This document shows, one piece after another, positions 48,894 through 57,234 of a DNA stretch of 64,000 bases; within the stretch, counting starts at the first letter, position 1; the number at the start of each line of letters is the position of its first letter. The translations under genes and the position numbers were made by a program. Location of the stretch: the NCBI RefSeq assembly GCF_900109145.1, contig NZ_FNYY01000004.1, positions 1 through 64,000 on the forward strand, written 5' to 3'. This stretch comes from Marinovum algicola. GTDB taxonomy: Bacteria; Pseudomonadota; Alphaproteobacteria; Rhodobacterales; Rhodobacteraceae. The notes beneath the pieces were generated by a model that saw only the letters and a list, made by a program, of their open reading frames with translations, was not told the DNA's origin and searched no databases.

Positions 48894-48901
48894 CCAATTG
48901 G
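48894..48901. promoter_or_regulatory. Possible operator upstream of the MarR-family gene
   Basis: CCAATTGG at 48894-48901, 46 bases before the start codon, in a short A+T-rich patch. MarR proteins often bind dyads of this kind in their own promoters. Eight bases is short and could be chance. Confidence 0.3.
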
Positions 48902-49348
48902 TACCGTTTTTGCTTCCGTAAGCCGCGATAGCGTAAAGCACAAGCGTCTGAGGCACGGTGTGAACTACGCAGATACCACAGTTACCGCGCAGCAGGGTGG
49001 CTGACAAACGGGAAGGGTCGCACAGCCCGCCAGAACACGATACCGTGAACAGGCCGACAAAATACCGGAAAGGGGCGAAATTTCGGGCGATGGCACAGAC
49101 GCGCCCTATAGGCGGGCGACCGCTCCCCCAGCCGCCCGCCGACGGATCGTTCCGTGAGTGATGAACCCAACAGAGTTCAGAACGACCGTCCAGGTCCTGA
49201 CCGCCCCCGTGTCTCTCCGGGATCGCAGTGCGGTAGGAACCCCCATGCTCCGTTTGTCGCATGGTGAGCGCACTAAAGGCAGCGGTTCACCCGGATGGCC
49301 ATATGTCTTGTCGGATAGGAGGCCTATACGTTCGTATAGAATTCGGCC
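48902..49348. other. Gene-poor region between the MarR and YggS genes
   Basis: About 450 bases with no supported gene. A frame at 48858-49262 on the minus strand encodes no recognisable protein and is probably spurious. The MarR promoter must lie at the left. A 7-base inverted repeat CTATACG/CGTATAG sits at 49324-49339, ten bases past the YggS stop. The rest could hold an unlisted small RNA. Confidence 0.4.
49324..49339. repeat. Palindrome CTATACG-TT-CGTATAG after the YggS gene
   Basis: Seven-base arms with a two-base centre, much richer in A+T than its surroundings. No U-tract follows. Its shape suits a protein-binding dyad better than a terminator. Confidence 0.5.
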
Positions 49349-50005
49349 TCAGGCCGGGGCCGGCCGCGCGCCGAAGATAGCCGATCCGACGCGGACGTGG
49401 GTGGCCCCCAGCGCGATGGCCTCTTCGAAATCGCCTGACATGCCCATCGACAGGCCGCCCAGCCCGTTGCGCGCGGCAAACTTGGCCAGCAGGGCAAAGT
49501 GCAGGCTGGCGGCCTCGTCGACCGGCGGAATGCACATCAACCCGCGCACCGGAAGATCGAGCGCCCGGCACTCGCTGACAAAGCCGTCGATCTCGGCCGG
49601 CAGGACGCCGGCCTTCTGCGGCTCTTCGCCGGTGTTGACCTGAACAAAGAGCTCGGGGCACTGCCCCAGTTCCTGGGCCAGCCGCGCCAGCGTCTGGGCC
49701 AACTTGGGACGGTCGAGGGAATGGATTGCCTGCGCCAGTTCCATGGCCTGGCGCGCCTTGTTGGTCTGAAGCGGACCGATGATGTGCAGATCGATGCCGT
49801 CATAGCGCTCGCGGAAGCCGGGCCATTTGCCGGCGGCCTCCTGTACCCGGTTTTCGCCAAAGATCCGATGCCCCTGATCGAGAACGGCGGCAACGCGGTC
49901 GTCGGGCTGCTTCTTGGACACCGCAATCAGCCGGGTGGCCCCGGTCTCGCGCCCGGCGGCGGCCTCGGCCTTGTGCATCCGTTCGGTGATCTCGTTCAGT
50001 CCCAT
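49349..50005 (-). CDS. YggS-family PLP homeostasis protein
   Basis: A 218-residue single-domain PLP-binding protein, fold type III, thought to manage pyridoxal phosphate pools rather than catalyse. The cofactor Lys is in RLIAVSKKQP near 34-43. Other segments: FGENRVQEA near 60-68, HIIGPLQTNK near 82-91, LFVQVNTGEEPQKAGVLP near 125, MGMSGDFEEAI near 190 and GSAIFGAR at the end. ATG at 50005 was chosen over a start 27 codons earlier that lies in the porin terminator area. Confidence 0.95.
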   Translation of the reverse strand: MGLNEITERMHKAEAAAGRETGATRLIAVSKKQPDDRVAAVLDQGHRIFGENRVQEAAGKWPGFRERYDGIDLHIIGPLQTNKARQAMELAQAIHSLDRPKLAQTLARLAQELGQCPELFVQVNTGEEPQKAGVLPAEIDGFVSECRALDLPVRGLMCIPPVDEAASLHFALLAKFAARNGLGGLSMGMSGDFEEAIALGATHVRVGSAIFGARPAPA

Positions 50006-50094
50006 AGCGCGCCTCGTCAGTCTTGTCCCGCTGCTATCCTTCGCACGGGCCAGAGGAAAAGCGCCACCGGAAAACCAGGGCTTCAAAAAAGAAA

Positions 50095-50118
50095 AGAGCG
50101 GGTCTTGCGACCCGCTCT
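50095..50118 (-). terminator. Terminator of the porin gene
   Basis: Ten-base perfect arms AGAGCGGGTC/GACCCGCTCT with a four-base loop. On the minus strand the hairpin is followed by TTTTCTTTTTTG. It stands 26 bases after the porin stop. A strong rho-independent terminator, fitting a highly expressed gene. Confidence 0.93.
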
Positions 50119-50143
50119 TCCCTAACTGTGGCTGGCGCCGTTC

Positions 50144-51196
50144 TTAGAACGACATTGCCAGACCGACGGACCAGCTGTTGCCGTTCTCGTCGTCACCGGT
50201 GGTGGTGAACTGGTCGTGAACGGTCGAGTTGCCGTAACCTGCTTTGGCCGAGAGGCCGCCGCCGAGGTCGTAGGTCGCCGCGATGCCGAAGCCCGAGGTG
50301 TACTCATCGCCGTCGATCATGTACTGGCCGAAGTTCACGCCGACTGCCAGAGCGTTCATCTCGTAGCCGAGGCCCAGAGCGCCGTGGGTTGCTTCGTCAC
50401 CGTCGATTTCGAGCTGGGTGAAGGAGAAGCCGGTGGTCACGCCGTTGGCGAAGCCCGCGTCAACCGACACACCCACAACCGAAGCCGAAGCGTCGTTGGC
50501 AACCGGCAGACCGCCGAAGCTGATGGTGTTCACGTCGTTGACCGACTGGTAGCCAACGCCGACGCCCAGAGCAACGCCCGAGAACTCGCCGGAGTAACGG
50601 ACACCGACACCCCAGACCGGGTCGTCGTTGCCAGCGTCGTCGATTTCAGCCGACAGCGATGCGGTGACGTTGCTGAAAGCATAGTCGAAACGCGCGATCT
50701 GACCGTCGTAGAAGCCGTCGAGGCCGTTGTTGCCGAAGCCGCCGAATGCAACGTGCTCTTCGTTGTCGCCGATGGAACCGCCTGCGAAGTTGGTTTCTTT
50801 CAGCGCCTGGTCGAATGCACCGTTGGTGTCACCCATGGTCAGGGTCGCGCCGCCAGCGGAAACGAACATGGCAACGCCACCGTCGTCTGCGTTGTTCTGG
50901 GTCGCGTTCGACACTGCGCCGCCTTCGTCGAGGTCGACAGCCGCACCGAAGGTCAGGCCGTTGTCGGCGGTGCCGGACATGGAGAAGGTGACGTCGATGT
51001 CGGTGAAGAACTGAGCTTCCTGGTCGGTGGTGCCAGTGGCGAGCGGACCAGCGAAGTTGATGTTTTCGCCTCCCATGATGCCCATCTCGGCCAGGCCGGT
51101 GATGTCAATGGTGCCAGCGCCGGAGCCGGTGACTTCTGCCGAAGCGAAGCCTGCGGTTGCGACCAGTGCGGTGGTTGCAAACAGAATGTTTTTCAT
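50144..51196 (-). CDS. Outer-membrane porin (Rhodobacter type)
   Basis: A 350-residue porin. The signal peptide MKNILFATTALVATAGFASA is cut before EVTGSG. The mature chain alternates polar and hydrophobic residues in a 16-strand-like pattern, is Gly-, Asn- and Asp-rich, and ends in Phe (LAMSF), the outer-membrane insertion signal. It allows passive entry of small solutes. GAGGGAAACA precedes ATG 51196. Third positions and base use suggest high expression. Confidence 0.93.
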   Translation of the reverse strand: MKNILFATTALVATAGFASAEVTGSGAGTIDITGLAEMGIMGGENINFAGPLATGTTDQEAQFFTDIDVTFSMSGTADNGLTFGAAVDLDEGGAVSNATQNNADDGGVAMFVSAGGATLTMGDTNGAFDQALKETNFAGGSIGDNEEHVAFGGFGNNGLDGFYDGQIARFDYAFSNVTASLSAEIDDAGNDDPVWGVGVRYSGEFSGVALGVGVGYQSVNDVNTISFGGLPVANDASASVVGVSVDAGFANGVTTGFSFTQLEIDGDEATHGALGLGYEMNALAVGVNFGQYMIDGDEYTSGFGIAATYDLGGGLSAKAGYGNSTVHDQFTTTGDDENGNSWSVGLAMSF

Positions 51197-51493
51197 TGTT
51201 TCCCTCATGTGTCTTGTGCACGTACCAAACCGGTCGCCCGGTCTTGATGAGCCTCTCATGCACCTTCCGACCCTCCCGATGCAAGCGCGTGCCGAAACTG
51301 TGGCGGCAACAAGGCCATGAGTGATGCGCTTTTGTCACAAGAAATCAGGCCCCGGCGAATACCCCCGTCAGCGCACCCTTCTGTCACCCGAAAAACCGCG
51401 GATTGGGATTGCGAATGAGGATCTTGTCGTCTCTGGCCCCGGCTTGTATTGAGGGGCCTGACGTCACCGAAACCTATCGGCCAGGAGCGCTTG

Positions 51494-51979
51494 ATGACCG
51501 CCACTTCCAGAAAAGCCGCGATTCTTCTGGCGGCCGCCATGCTTGCGCTGACGGCCTGTGGCGCGCAGTTCGCTCCGGGACGCAGCACCGACGAGGTGCT
51601 GGAGGAGGAAATCTACGGCAACCGGGGCGCGCCGCGCTCGACGCTGTGGGATTTCTTCCGCGGGCCGCAGGACCGTTCGCGGATCGGCAAGGTCAACAAA
51701 TATATCTGGAATGCCGCGCTCGAAGTGCTGGATTTCCTGCCGGTCGAGTCGGTCGATCCCTTCACCGGGGTGATCACCACCGGCTATGGCACGCCCCCGG
51801 GCGGTGGCCGCGCCTATCGTGCGACGATCTATGTCACCGATCCGGCGCTGGACGCCCGCTCGCTCAACCTCGCGCTTCAGACCCGCGCCGGACCGGTCTC
51901 CGCCGAGACCGCCCGCGCCATCGAAGATGCCATCTTGACCCGCGCCCGCCAGCTGCGGGCCCAGGACAAGCGCCTTTGA
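51494..51979 (+). CDS. DUF3576 family lipoprotein
   Basis: A 161-residue protein with a lipoprotein signal ending in the lipobox LTAC (Cys about 22). The rest has the DUF3576 pattern: STLWDFFRGPQDRSRIGKVNKYIWNAALEVLDFLPVES is condensed here as WDFFRG near 52 and NKYIWNAALEVLDFLP near 68-83. Function unknown; common in alphaproteobacteria. ATG at 51494 has AGGAG eight bases upstream; the frame is open 15 codons further. Confidence 0.88.
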   Translation: MTATSRKAAILLAAAMLALTACGAQFAPGRSTDEVLEEEIYGNRGAPRSTLWDFFRGPQDRSRIGKVNKYIWNAALEVLDFLPVESVDPFTGVITTGYGTPPGGGRAYRATIYVTDPALDARSLNLALQTRAGPVSAETARAIEDAILTRARQLRAQDKRL

Positions 51980-52035
51980 CCCCCGCCTTCAGGAGCCTCT
52001 GAGGGGCCGGGACGTTCGGCCACGGCCGGACGGGC

Positions 52036-52986
52036 CTAGCCGGTCATCACGCAGAGAAGTTCGAACATCAGCGACACGCCGAGCCAGGCGGTGGCGCCGC
52101 TGGTGTCGAACGGCGGTGAGACCTCGACCAGATCGGCCCCCGCGATGTCGAGCCCGGCAAGGCCCCGCACCACCTGTTGCGCCTGAAAGGAATTCGGGCC
52201 GCCGATTTCCGGCGTGCCGGTGCCCGGCGCGAAGGCCGGGTCGACGAAATCGATGTCGTAGCTGACATAGACCGGAGCCTCGCCGACGATCTCGCAGGCC
52301 TCGGCCATCACATCGGTGACGCCACGGGCAAAGAATTCTTCGATCGGGATGACCCGGACGCCGACCGCCTTGGCGAAATCGCGGTCCTCGAAGTCATAGG
52401 CGGTGCCGCGGATGCCGATCTGGACCACCCGCGCCGGATCGAGCAGCTCTTCCTCGATGGCGCGGCGGAAGGGCGTGCCATGGGTGTACATCGTGCCGCC
52501 GAAATAGCTGTGGAAGAGATCGGTATGGGCGTCGAAATGCACCATGCCCAGCGGCCCGTCCTCGGCCAGGGCGCGCAGCACCGGCAGCGAGGTCAGGTGA
52601 TCGCCGCCGGCCGTGAGCGGCCGGATGCCGGCAAGGACAAGCCTTTGATAAAACGCCGTGATCCGATCCATCGAATCGTCAATATCGGCCGGGTTGATGC
52701 CGACATCGCCCAGATCGGCGCAATTGGCCGCCTCGAAGGGGCGCACCCGGGTCGCGGCGTTCTCGGCGCGGATCATCGTCGAGGCGTCGCGCAACTGGCG
52801 CGGGCCGTGGCGCGGCCCGGGGCGGTTGGTGGTGCCGCTGTCCCAGGGGACGCCGATCAGGCCGATGTCGACCTCGTCGAACCGGGCATGGCCGGGGGGA
52901 ACCACCGGCAAGCGCATGAAACTCGGCACGCCGGCAAAGCGCGGCAGTTCCATGCCCGAGACGGGGGTAAAGAAATCCTGTGTCAT
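52036..52986 (-). CDS. speB: Agmatinase-family ureohydrolase
   Basis: A 316-residue member of the arginase/agmatinase family, cutting a guanidino group to urea. The binuclear manganese ligands are all present: GGDH near 118, DAHTD near 141 and SYDIDFVDPAFAPGTG near 225-240. SpeB converts agmatine to putrescine; relatives act on guanidinobutyrate or other guanidines, and substrate is not settled. ATG at 52986 lies one base after the NlpC/P60 gene's stop, so it is the third gene of a pepA-nlpC-speB unit. Confidence 0.88.
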   Translation of the reverse strand: MTQDFFTPVSGMELPRFAGVPSFMRLPVVPPGHARFDEVDIGLIGVPWDSGTTNRPGPRHGPRQLRDASTMIRAENAATRVRPFEAANCADLGDVGINPADIDDSMDRITAFYQRLVLAGIRPLTAGGDHLTSLPVLRALAEDGPLGMVHFDAHTDLFHSYFGGTMYTHGTPFRRAIEEELLDPARVVQIGIRGTAYDFEDRDFAKAVGVRVIPIEEFFARGVTDVMAEACEIVGEAPVYVSYDIDFVDPAFAPGTGTPEIGGPNSFQAQQVVRGLAGLDIAGADLVEVSPPFDTSGATAWLGVSLMFELLCVMTG

Positions 52987-52987
52987 G

Positions 52988-53860
52988 TCAGTGCCTTTCC
53001 AGTCGTGCGCGGCGGGTGACCGGGCCTCCGCCCTGGGCCGCGATTCGCGCAATGGCCGCAGCCAGCGGCTCTTCCGCCACCGCCATGTGATGGGCGTTGG
53101 CGTGGAGCAAAAGGTCTGCGCCGGCAACCCAGCCGACGTGACCTTTCCAGAACAGGAGATCGCCGCGGCGCAGCGCGGCATCCGCGGCCAGGGTAGCGCC
53201 CAGCGCCGCCTCTTGCAGGTCGGAATCGCCGGGACAGGGGATGCCGCAGGCCAGGCACCCGGCCTCGACGAGCCCGGAACAATCGATCCCGAAGGCCGAA
53301 TTGCCGCCCCAGAGATAAGGCGTTCCGAGGTAGAGCCGGGCCACCGCGACCGGATCGGCGCAGCGCTGCGCCAGCGGCGCCAGATGCGCGGAGGGGGCCC
53401 AGACCCAGGCCGTTACCTTGTCTGCGCCGGCGCAGATGGCGATTTCGGTCCAATCGCCGCTCTGATCGCGGGTGGCGACCCGGGCGCCATGCGGCAGAAC
53501 CGCAACTTCGTTGCGCGCCTTGAGATCCGGGTCGGACTTGCAATAGCTCATCCGCGTAGCGACCCGGTGGGTCGGTGCCGGCATGTCACGTGACAGGGCG
53601 TCGGTCTCGACATGGCCGACGTAACCGTTGTGCTCGCAATAGCCGAAAGCCATGCCATCGCTCACCTCGAGCACGCGAAAGCCCTGTCCGAGCAAAAGCT
53701 CGCGTTCGCGCCTGGCTCCGCCGGCATCGCTGATCACGGCGGTGGCGGTCACCACCTGCCAAAGCTCCCCTTCGGTGAACCGCGCCGCCGCCACCTGCCC
53801 TTCGAGCGAGACATGCGCCACACGGCCGTTGGATTTGAGCACCCGGGGGTCGGCGGTCAT
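52988..53860 (-). CDS. NlpC/P60 family cysteine peptidase
   Basis: A 290-residue protein. The N-terminal two-thirds are SH3-like binding domains (segments near 25-80 and 100-165). The C-terminal part is an NlpC/P60 domain with the catalytic Cys in GIDCSGLVEAG near 205 and His in KGHVGWVAG near 250. Such enzymes cleave D-Glu-diaminopimelate bonds in cell-wall peptides. There is no signal peptide, so turnover of recycled peptides in the cytoplasm fits, next to an aminopeptidase. ATG overlaps the pepA-like stop as ATGA. Confidence 0.9.
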   Translation of the reverse strand: MTADPRVLKSNGRVAHVSLEGQVAAARFTEGELWQVVTATAVISDAGGARRERELLLGQGFRVLEVSDGMAFGYCEHNGYVGHVETDALSRDMPAPTHRVATRMSYCKSDPDLKARNEVAVLPHGARVATRDQSGDWTEIAICAGADKVTAWVWAPSAHLAPLAQRCADPVAVARLYLGTPYLWGGNSAFGIDCSGLVEAGCLACGIPCPGDSDLQEAALGATLAADAALRRGDLLFWKGHVGWVAGADLLLHANAHHMAVAEEPLAAAIARIAAQGGGPVTRRARLERH

Positions 53861-55269
53861 TCCGCCGGCTCCAGCCCCATCAGGTCGGGCAGCGCGGCGA
53901 GGATGGCGCGCGCGCCCATGCCGACGCCGCCCTTGGGCCGGCCGGGCCGGGCCTCGGGTTGCCAGCCGTAGATGTCGAAATGCGCGTAGCGGGTATCCTC
54001 GTTCACGAAACGGCGAAGGAAGAGCGCGGCGGTGATCGAGCCCGCGAACCCGCCCTTGGGCGCATTGTCGAGATCGGCGATGCCGGGTTCGATCATCGTC
54101 TCGTAAGGCTCCCAGAAGGGCAAGCGCCAAAGCGGATCGTGCGCCCGCCTGCCGCCGGCCTCGAGTGCGGCGGCGGTGGCGTCATCGGCGTAGAAAGGCG
54201 CCAGATCGGGGCCCACCGCCACCCGGGCGGCGCCGGTGAGCGTGGCCATCGAGATCACCAGGTCGCTCTCCTCTTCGCAGGCCAGTGCCAGCGCATCGGC
54301 CAGCACCAGACGGCCCTCGGCATCGGTGTTGTTGATCTCGACCGTCAGCCCCTTGCGCGAGGTCAGGATGTCGCCGGGGCGGAAGGCGCCGGCCGAGACC
54401 GAGTTTTCCACCGCCGGAATCAGCACGCGCAGCTGCACCGGCAGATCCAGCGCCATGATCATCTGCGCCAGCCCCAGCACCGTGGCAGCCCCGCCCATGT
54501 CCTTTTTCATCAGCCCCATCGAACTGCCGGGCTTGAGATTGAGCCCGCCGGTGTCGAAACACACGCCCTTGCCCACCAGCGTCACCTTGGGGCCGGACTG
54601 GCCCCAGCGCATGTCGATCAGCCGCGGGGCGCAATCCGAGGCGCGGCCGACGGCGTGGATCAGCGGAAAGTTCTCGGCCAGAAGCTCGGTGCCGCCGATC
54701 ACGCTGCATTGCGCGCCGTGGTCATGCGCCAGCGCTGCGGCGGCGGCCTGCAACCCGTCGGGCGTCATGTCGTTGGCGGGGGTGTTGATCAGGTCGCGGG
54801 TCAGCGCCTCGCCGGCCGCAATCGCCTCGATCCGGGCGGTATCGACCCCTTCGGGGGCCACGAGGCGGACCTGTTTCCCGGTTTTTTCCTTATAGGTGTC
54901 AAAGCTGTAGCCGGCGAGAAGCCAGCCAAGAAGCTCGGCCTCGATATCAGCCGGTTCCTGTGGCAGCCCGCTTTCGATGTGATAGGTGCCCGCCGGCAGG
55001 CTCTGCGCCACGGCGGCAAGGGCAAAGCGACCGCGGGCCCGGTCCTTGGCCGATCCGACACCGCCCAGGGCGGCCTCGGGCGCGCCATCGTCACCAGGAA
55101 ACAGCAGCACCTGCCCCGGCCCGGCCACAAAGCCATTGGCTTCGGCCCAGCCGCGCGCGCCCGGCTCCTGGGCCAGGCGCCAGCCGTCAAAGGCCTCGGC
55201 GGTGAGCAGGGCAAGCGGGATCGATGCCTGATCGGCATCGGCGAATGTCAGGGGATGGTCCTGCGGCAT
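53857..55269 (-). CDS. M17 leucyl aminopeptidase family protein
   Basis: A 470-residue metallo-aminopeptidase. The C-terminal catalytic domain begins with LVGKGVCFDTGGLNLKP near 250-266 (a conserved Lys and metal Asp), continues with MKKDMGGAA and ends at the M17 signature NTDAEGRL near 335-342, supplying the two-zinc site. The N-terminal domain (1-160) is divergent. It hydrolyses N-terminal residues from peptides. ATG at 55269 is used. With the NlpC/P60 and ureohydrolase genes it forms one transcript. Confidence 0.93.
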   Translation of the reverse strand: MPQDHPLTFADADQASIPLALLTAEAFDGWRLAQEPGARGWAEANGFVAGPGQVLLFPGDDGAPEAALGGVGSAKDRARGRFALAAVAQSLPAGTYHIESGLPQEPADIEAELLGWLLAGYSFDTYKEKTGKQVRLVAPEGVDTARIEAIAAGEALTRDLINTPANDMTPDGLQAAAAALAHDHGAQCSVIGGTELLAENFPLIHAVGRASDCAPRLIDMRWGQSGPKVTLVGKGVCFDTGGLNLKPGSSMGLMKKDMGGAATVLGLAQMIMALDLPVQLRVLIPAVENSVSAGAFRPGDILTSRKGLTVEINNTDAEGRLVLADALALACEEESDLVISMATLTGAARVAVGPDLAPFYADDATAAALEAGGRRAHDPLWRLPFWEPYETMIEPGIADLDNAPKGGFAGSITAALFLRRFVNEDTRYAHFDIYGWQPEARPGRPKGGVGMGARAILAALPDLMGLEPAE

Positions 55270-55374
55270 GACAGTTACTCCGGCGGAATGAATTTTGCCG
55301 CAGCCTAGCCTGCCCGGGCGCACCTGCAAGGGCAGAGGTGCGATTGTCTCGTGTCCTGCCGCCAGCGCGGGGGG

Positions 55375-55770
55375 CTACATCATGAATTCCTGCAAATCCC
55401 AGATCGCCGTCAGCGATCGGTCGCCGGTGCGCGCCAGCCGCGACAGCGTGGCCGCCATGGCCACCGCATCGTTCTGATCGATGCAGGCACAGACATCGCG
55501 CGCCACCGAAGAGAGCGCGACCATCCCGATTTGATCGGCGATCCGCGACAGCGAGCGCAGGCATTTGCGCATCTCGGCCAGATCGCCGCGCTTGTGCAGC
55601 TTGTTGGCGTAAGACATGCGCACCGCAATTTCCTCGAGCGCGCGGCACACCACATCCTCGGCGCCGGCGTCGCCCATGCGGCGATAGAGGTCTTCGATCC
55701 GCTCCTGGTCGAGCCTGACGCCTTCGTCATATGCGAGCATTCCTATCCGTTCCACGGTTCCCACCTTCAT
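55375..55770 (-). CDS. Hypothetical helical protein with Hpt-like features
   Basis: A 131-residue all-helical protein, no signal or membrane segment. The stretch MRKCLRSLSRIADQIGMVALSSVARDVC at about 66-92 has the rhythm of a histidine phosphotransfer (Hpt) helix, the place where Hpt has its His being taken by other residues. If so it would be a non-phosphorylated Hpt-like binding protein, but this is inference. It looks conserved in Rhodobacteraceae. It is divergent from the carbonic anhydrase gene. Start at ATG 55770; an ATG ten codons in is also possible. Confidence 0.7.
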   Translation of the reverse strand: MKVGTVERIGMLAYDEGVRLDQERIEDLYRRMGDAGAEDVVCRALEEIAVRMSYANKLHKRGDLAEMRKCLRSLSRIADQIGMVALSSVARDVCACIDQNDAVAMAATLSRLARTGDRSLTAIWDLQEFMM

Positions 55771-55903
55771 TCACGCCCCCACGGCCTGGCTTAGGATGAC
55801 GGCAAAGAGTTTTGGAAACCTTGCGGACGACAGATTATTTCGCTCGAATTCTCGGCAATTCGGGCGTATCACCGCTGCGCGGAAAGAAGACGGGAGACCG
55901 CCA

Positions 55904-56557
55904 ATGGAACACGCCAAGAGCCTGCCGAAGTACCTGGTCCAGCGTTATCAGGGATGGAAAGCCACCGATTACGCCGAAAACGCCGCGTGGTATCGCCGAC
56001 TTGCCACCGAAGGGCAGCGGCCCCGCGCGATGGTGATTTCCTGCTGTGACAGCCGGGTTCACGTGACCTCGATCTTTGGCGCCGACACCGGGGAATTCTT
56101 CATTCACCGCAATATCGCCAATCTGGTGCCGCCCTATGCGCCGGACGGCGACCACCACGGCACCTCGGCGGCCGTGGAATACGCGGTTACCGCGCTCAAG
56201 GTGGCGCATCTGATCGTGCTGGGGCATTCGCAATGTGGCGGGGTGCAGGGCTGCATCGACATGTGCAACGGCAAGGCGCCGGAGCTGGAAAAGCCCAATT
56301 CCTTTGTCGGGCGCTGGATGGACATCCTGCGGCCCGGTTACGACGCGATCAAGGATGCGCCCGAGGGCGAGGCCCAGGCGCGCGCGCTGGAAAAGCGCTC
56401 GGTGGTGATCTCGCTGGAAAACCTGATGACCTTTCCCTTCGTCGAAGAGCGGGTCAAGAGCGGTGCCCTGTCGCTGCACGGCCTGTGGACCGGCATCGGC
56501 GAAGGGGCGCTCGAGGAATACAATCCGGCATCGGATCAGTTCCGCCCGGTGGGCTGA
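55904..56557 (+). CDS. Beta-class carbonic anhydrase
   Basis: A 217-residue cytoplasmic enzyme interconverting CO2 and bicarbonate. Zinc ligands are Cys48 (SCCDSR), His108 and Cys111 (GHSQCGG), with the Asp49-Arg51 dyad between, the standard beta-class site. It supplies bicarbonate for carboxylations. CGGGAGACC precedes ATG 55904; the frame is open for 36 codons upstream but those overlap the divergent gene's promoter. Confidence 0.94.
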   Translation: MEHAKSLPKYLVQRYQGWKATDYAENAAWYRRLATEGQRPRAMVISCCDSRVHVTSIFGADTGEFFIHRNIANLVPPYAPDGDHHGTSAAVEYAVTALKVAHLIVLGHSQCGGVQGCIDMCNGKAPELEKPNSFVGRWMDILRPGYDAIKDAPEGEAQARALEKRSVVISLENLMTFPFVEERVKSGALSLHGLWTGIGEGALEEYNPASDQFRPVG

Positions 56558-56615
56558 GCTCGGCCTGCGCCGGGCGTCAAACCCCGGCAAGGCTGCTGGA
56601 TCGGGCCTGACGTCG

Positions 56616-56635
56616 GGCCGGTTTTGCCACCGGCC
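56616..56635. terminator. Hairpin between carbonic anhydrase gene and the next gene
   Basis: GGCCGGT/ACCGGCC arms with a TTTGCC-type loop, followed by GAAAA on the plus strand. It lies between convergent genes and may stop transcription from either side. Confidence 0.4.
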
Positions 56636-56646
56636 GAAAACCGGGG

Positions 56647-57000
56647 TCAGGCCAGAAGGACACCGCGGCCGCGGCCATCGTGCGAGGCGAGCACCTTGGC
56701 CCGGCCCAGCCGCAGGCTCAGCGCCCGAAGCGGATGACCGAGATATTTGCACGAGCAGATCCGCTCGCCGCTGTCCATGTCGGTCAGGACAAGCCGTCCT
56801 TGGTGGAAGCCTAGGCCGAAGCCCTTGCGCGCCAGTTTGCGGCTCAGGTTGCCCCAGCTTGTTGCCTGTTGGAACACCGGGGCCAGCATTGCCCGCAGTA
56901 GAACACCGGTTTCGCAATCCAGCCGATTGCTGCTTTCCGGACCCCGCCAGCGGGTCTGTGCCAGACCGGGCCCGGCGAGGATTTCAATGTGATGTGCCAT
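56647..57000 (-). CDS. Hypothetical protein, 117 residues
   Basis: A small soluble protein with no domain I recognise. It is basic, with Cys residues in CETG near 30 and ICSCKY near 82-87, so metal binding cannot be excluded. ATG 57000 (MAHHIEILAG) has AGGAGG eight bases upstream; an ATG two codons earlier is too close to that site. Codon use is like that of its neighbours. It sits between a carbonic anhydrase gene and asd with no clear partner. Confidence 0.75.
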   Translation of the reverse strand: MAHHIEILAGPGLAQTRWRGPESSNRLDCETGVLLRAMLAPVFQQATSWGNLSRKLARKGFGLGFHQGRLVLTDMDSGERICSCKYLGHPLRALSLRLGRAKVLASHDGRGRGVLLA

Positions 57001-57186
57001 GCTCATAACCTCCTACGCATCTAGCGTGCTCGCGGATTGTGGCAACACCGGGGCAGGTGTTTTCATATATTGTGCGGAGCGTCTATACTGCAACACAATG
57101 TTTCGCAGACGTGAATATCGCGTGAAGAAGGTGGACATTTGCCTGCGGTCTTCAGGGCCCCTGCCCCATGCCCCACGGCAAAGAAA

Positions 57187-57211
57187 AAGGGCCGCCCCGG
57201 GGGCGGCCCTT
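57187..57211 (-). terminator. Rho-independent terminator of asd
   Basis: Long G+C-rich arms AAGGGCCGCCC and GGGCGGCCCTT, followed on the minus strand by TTTTTCTTT. It lies 24 bases after the asd stop. Confidence 0.93.
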
Positions 57212-57234
57212 GTCTCGTAACCTCTTGACGGAGA

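Noticed and set aside
48858-49262. 134-codon minus-strand frame upstream of the MarR gene
   Set aside because: Product is unlike known proteins, rich in Cys, Trp and Gly from random reading, and no binding site precedes it.
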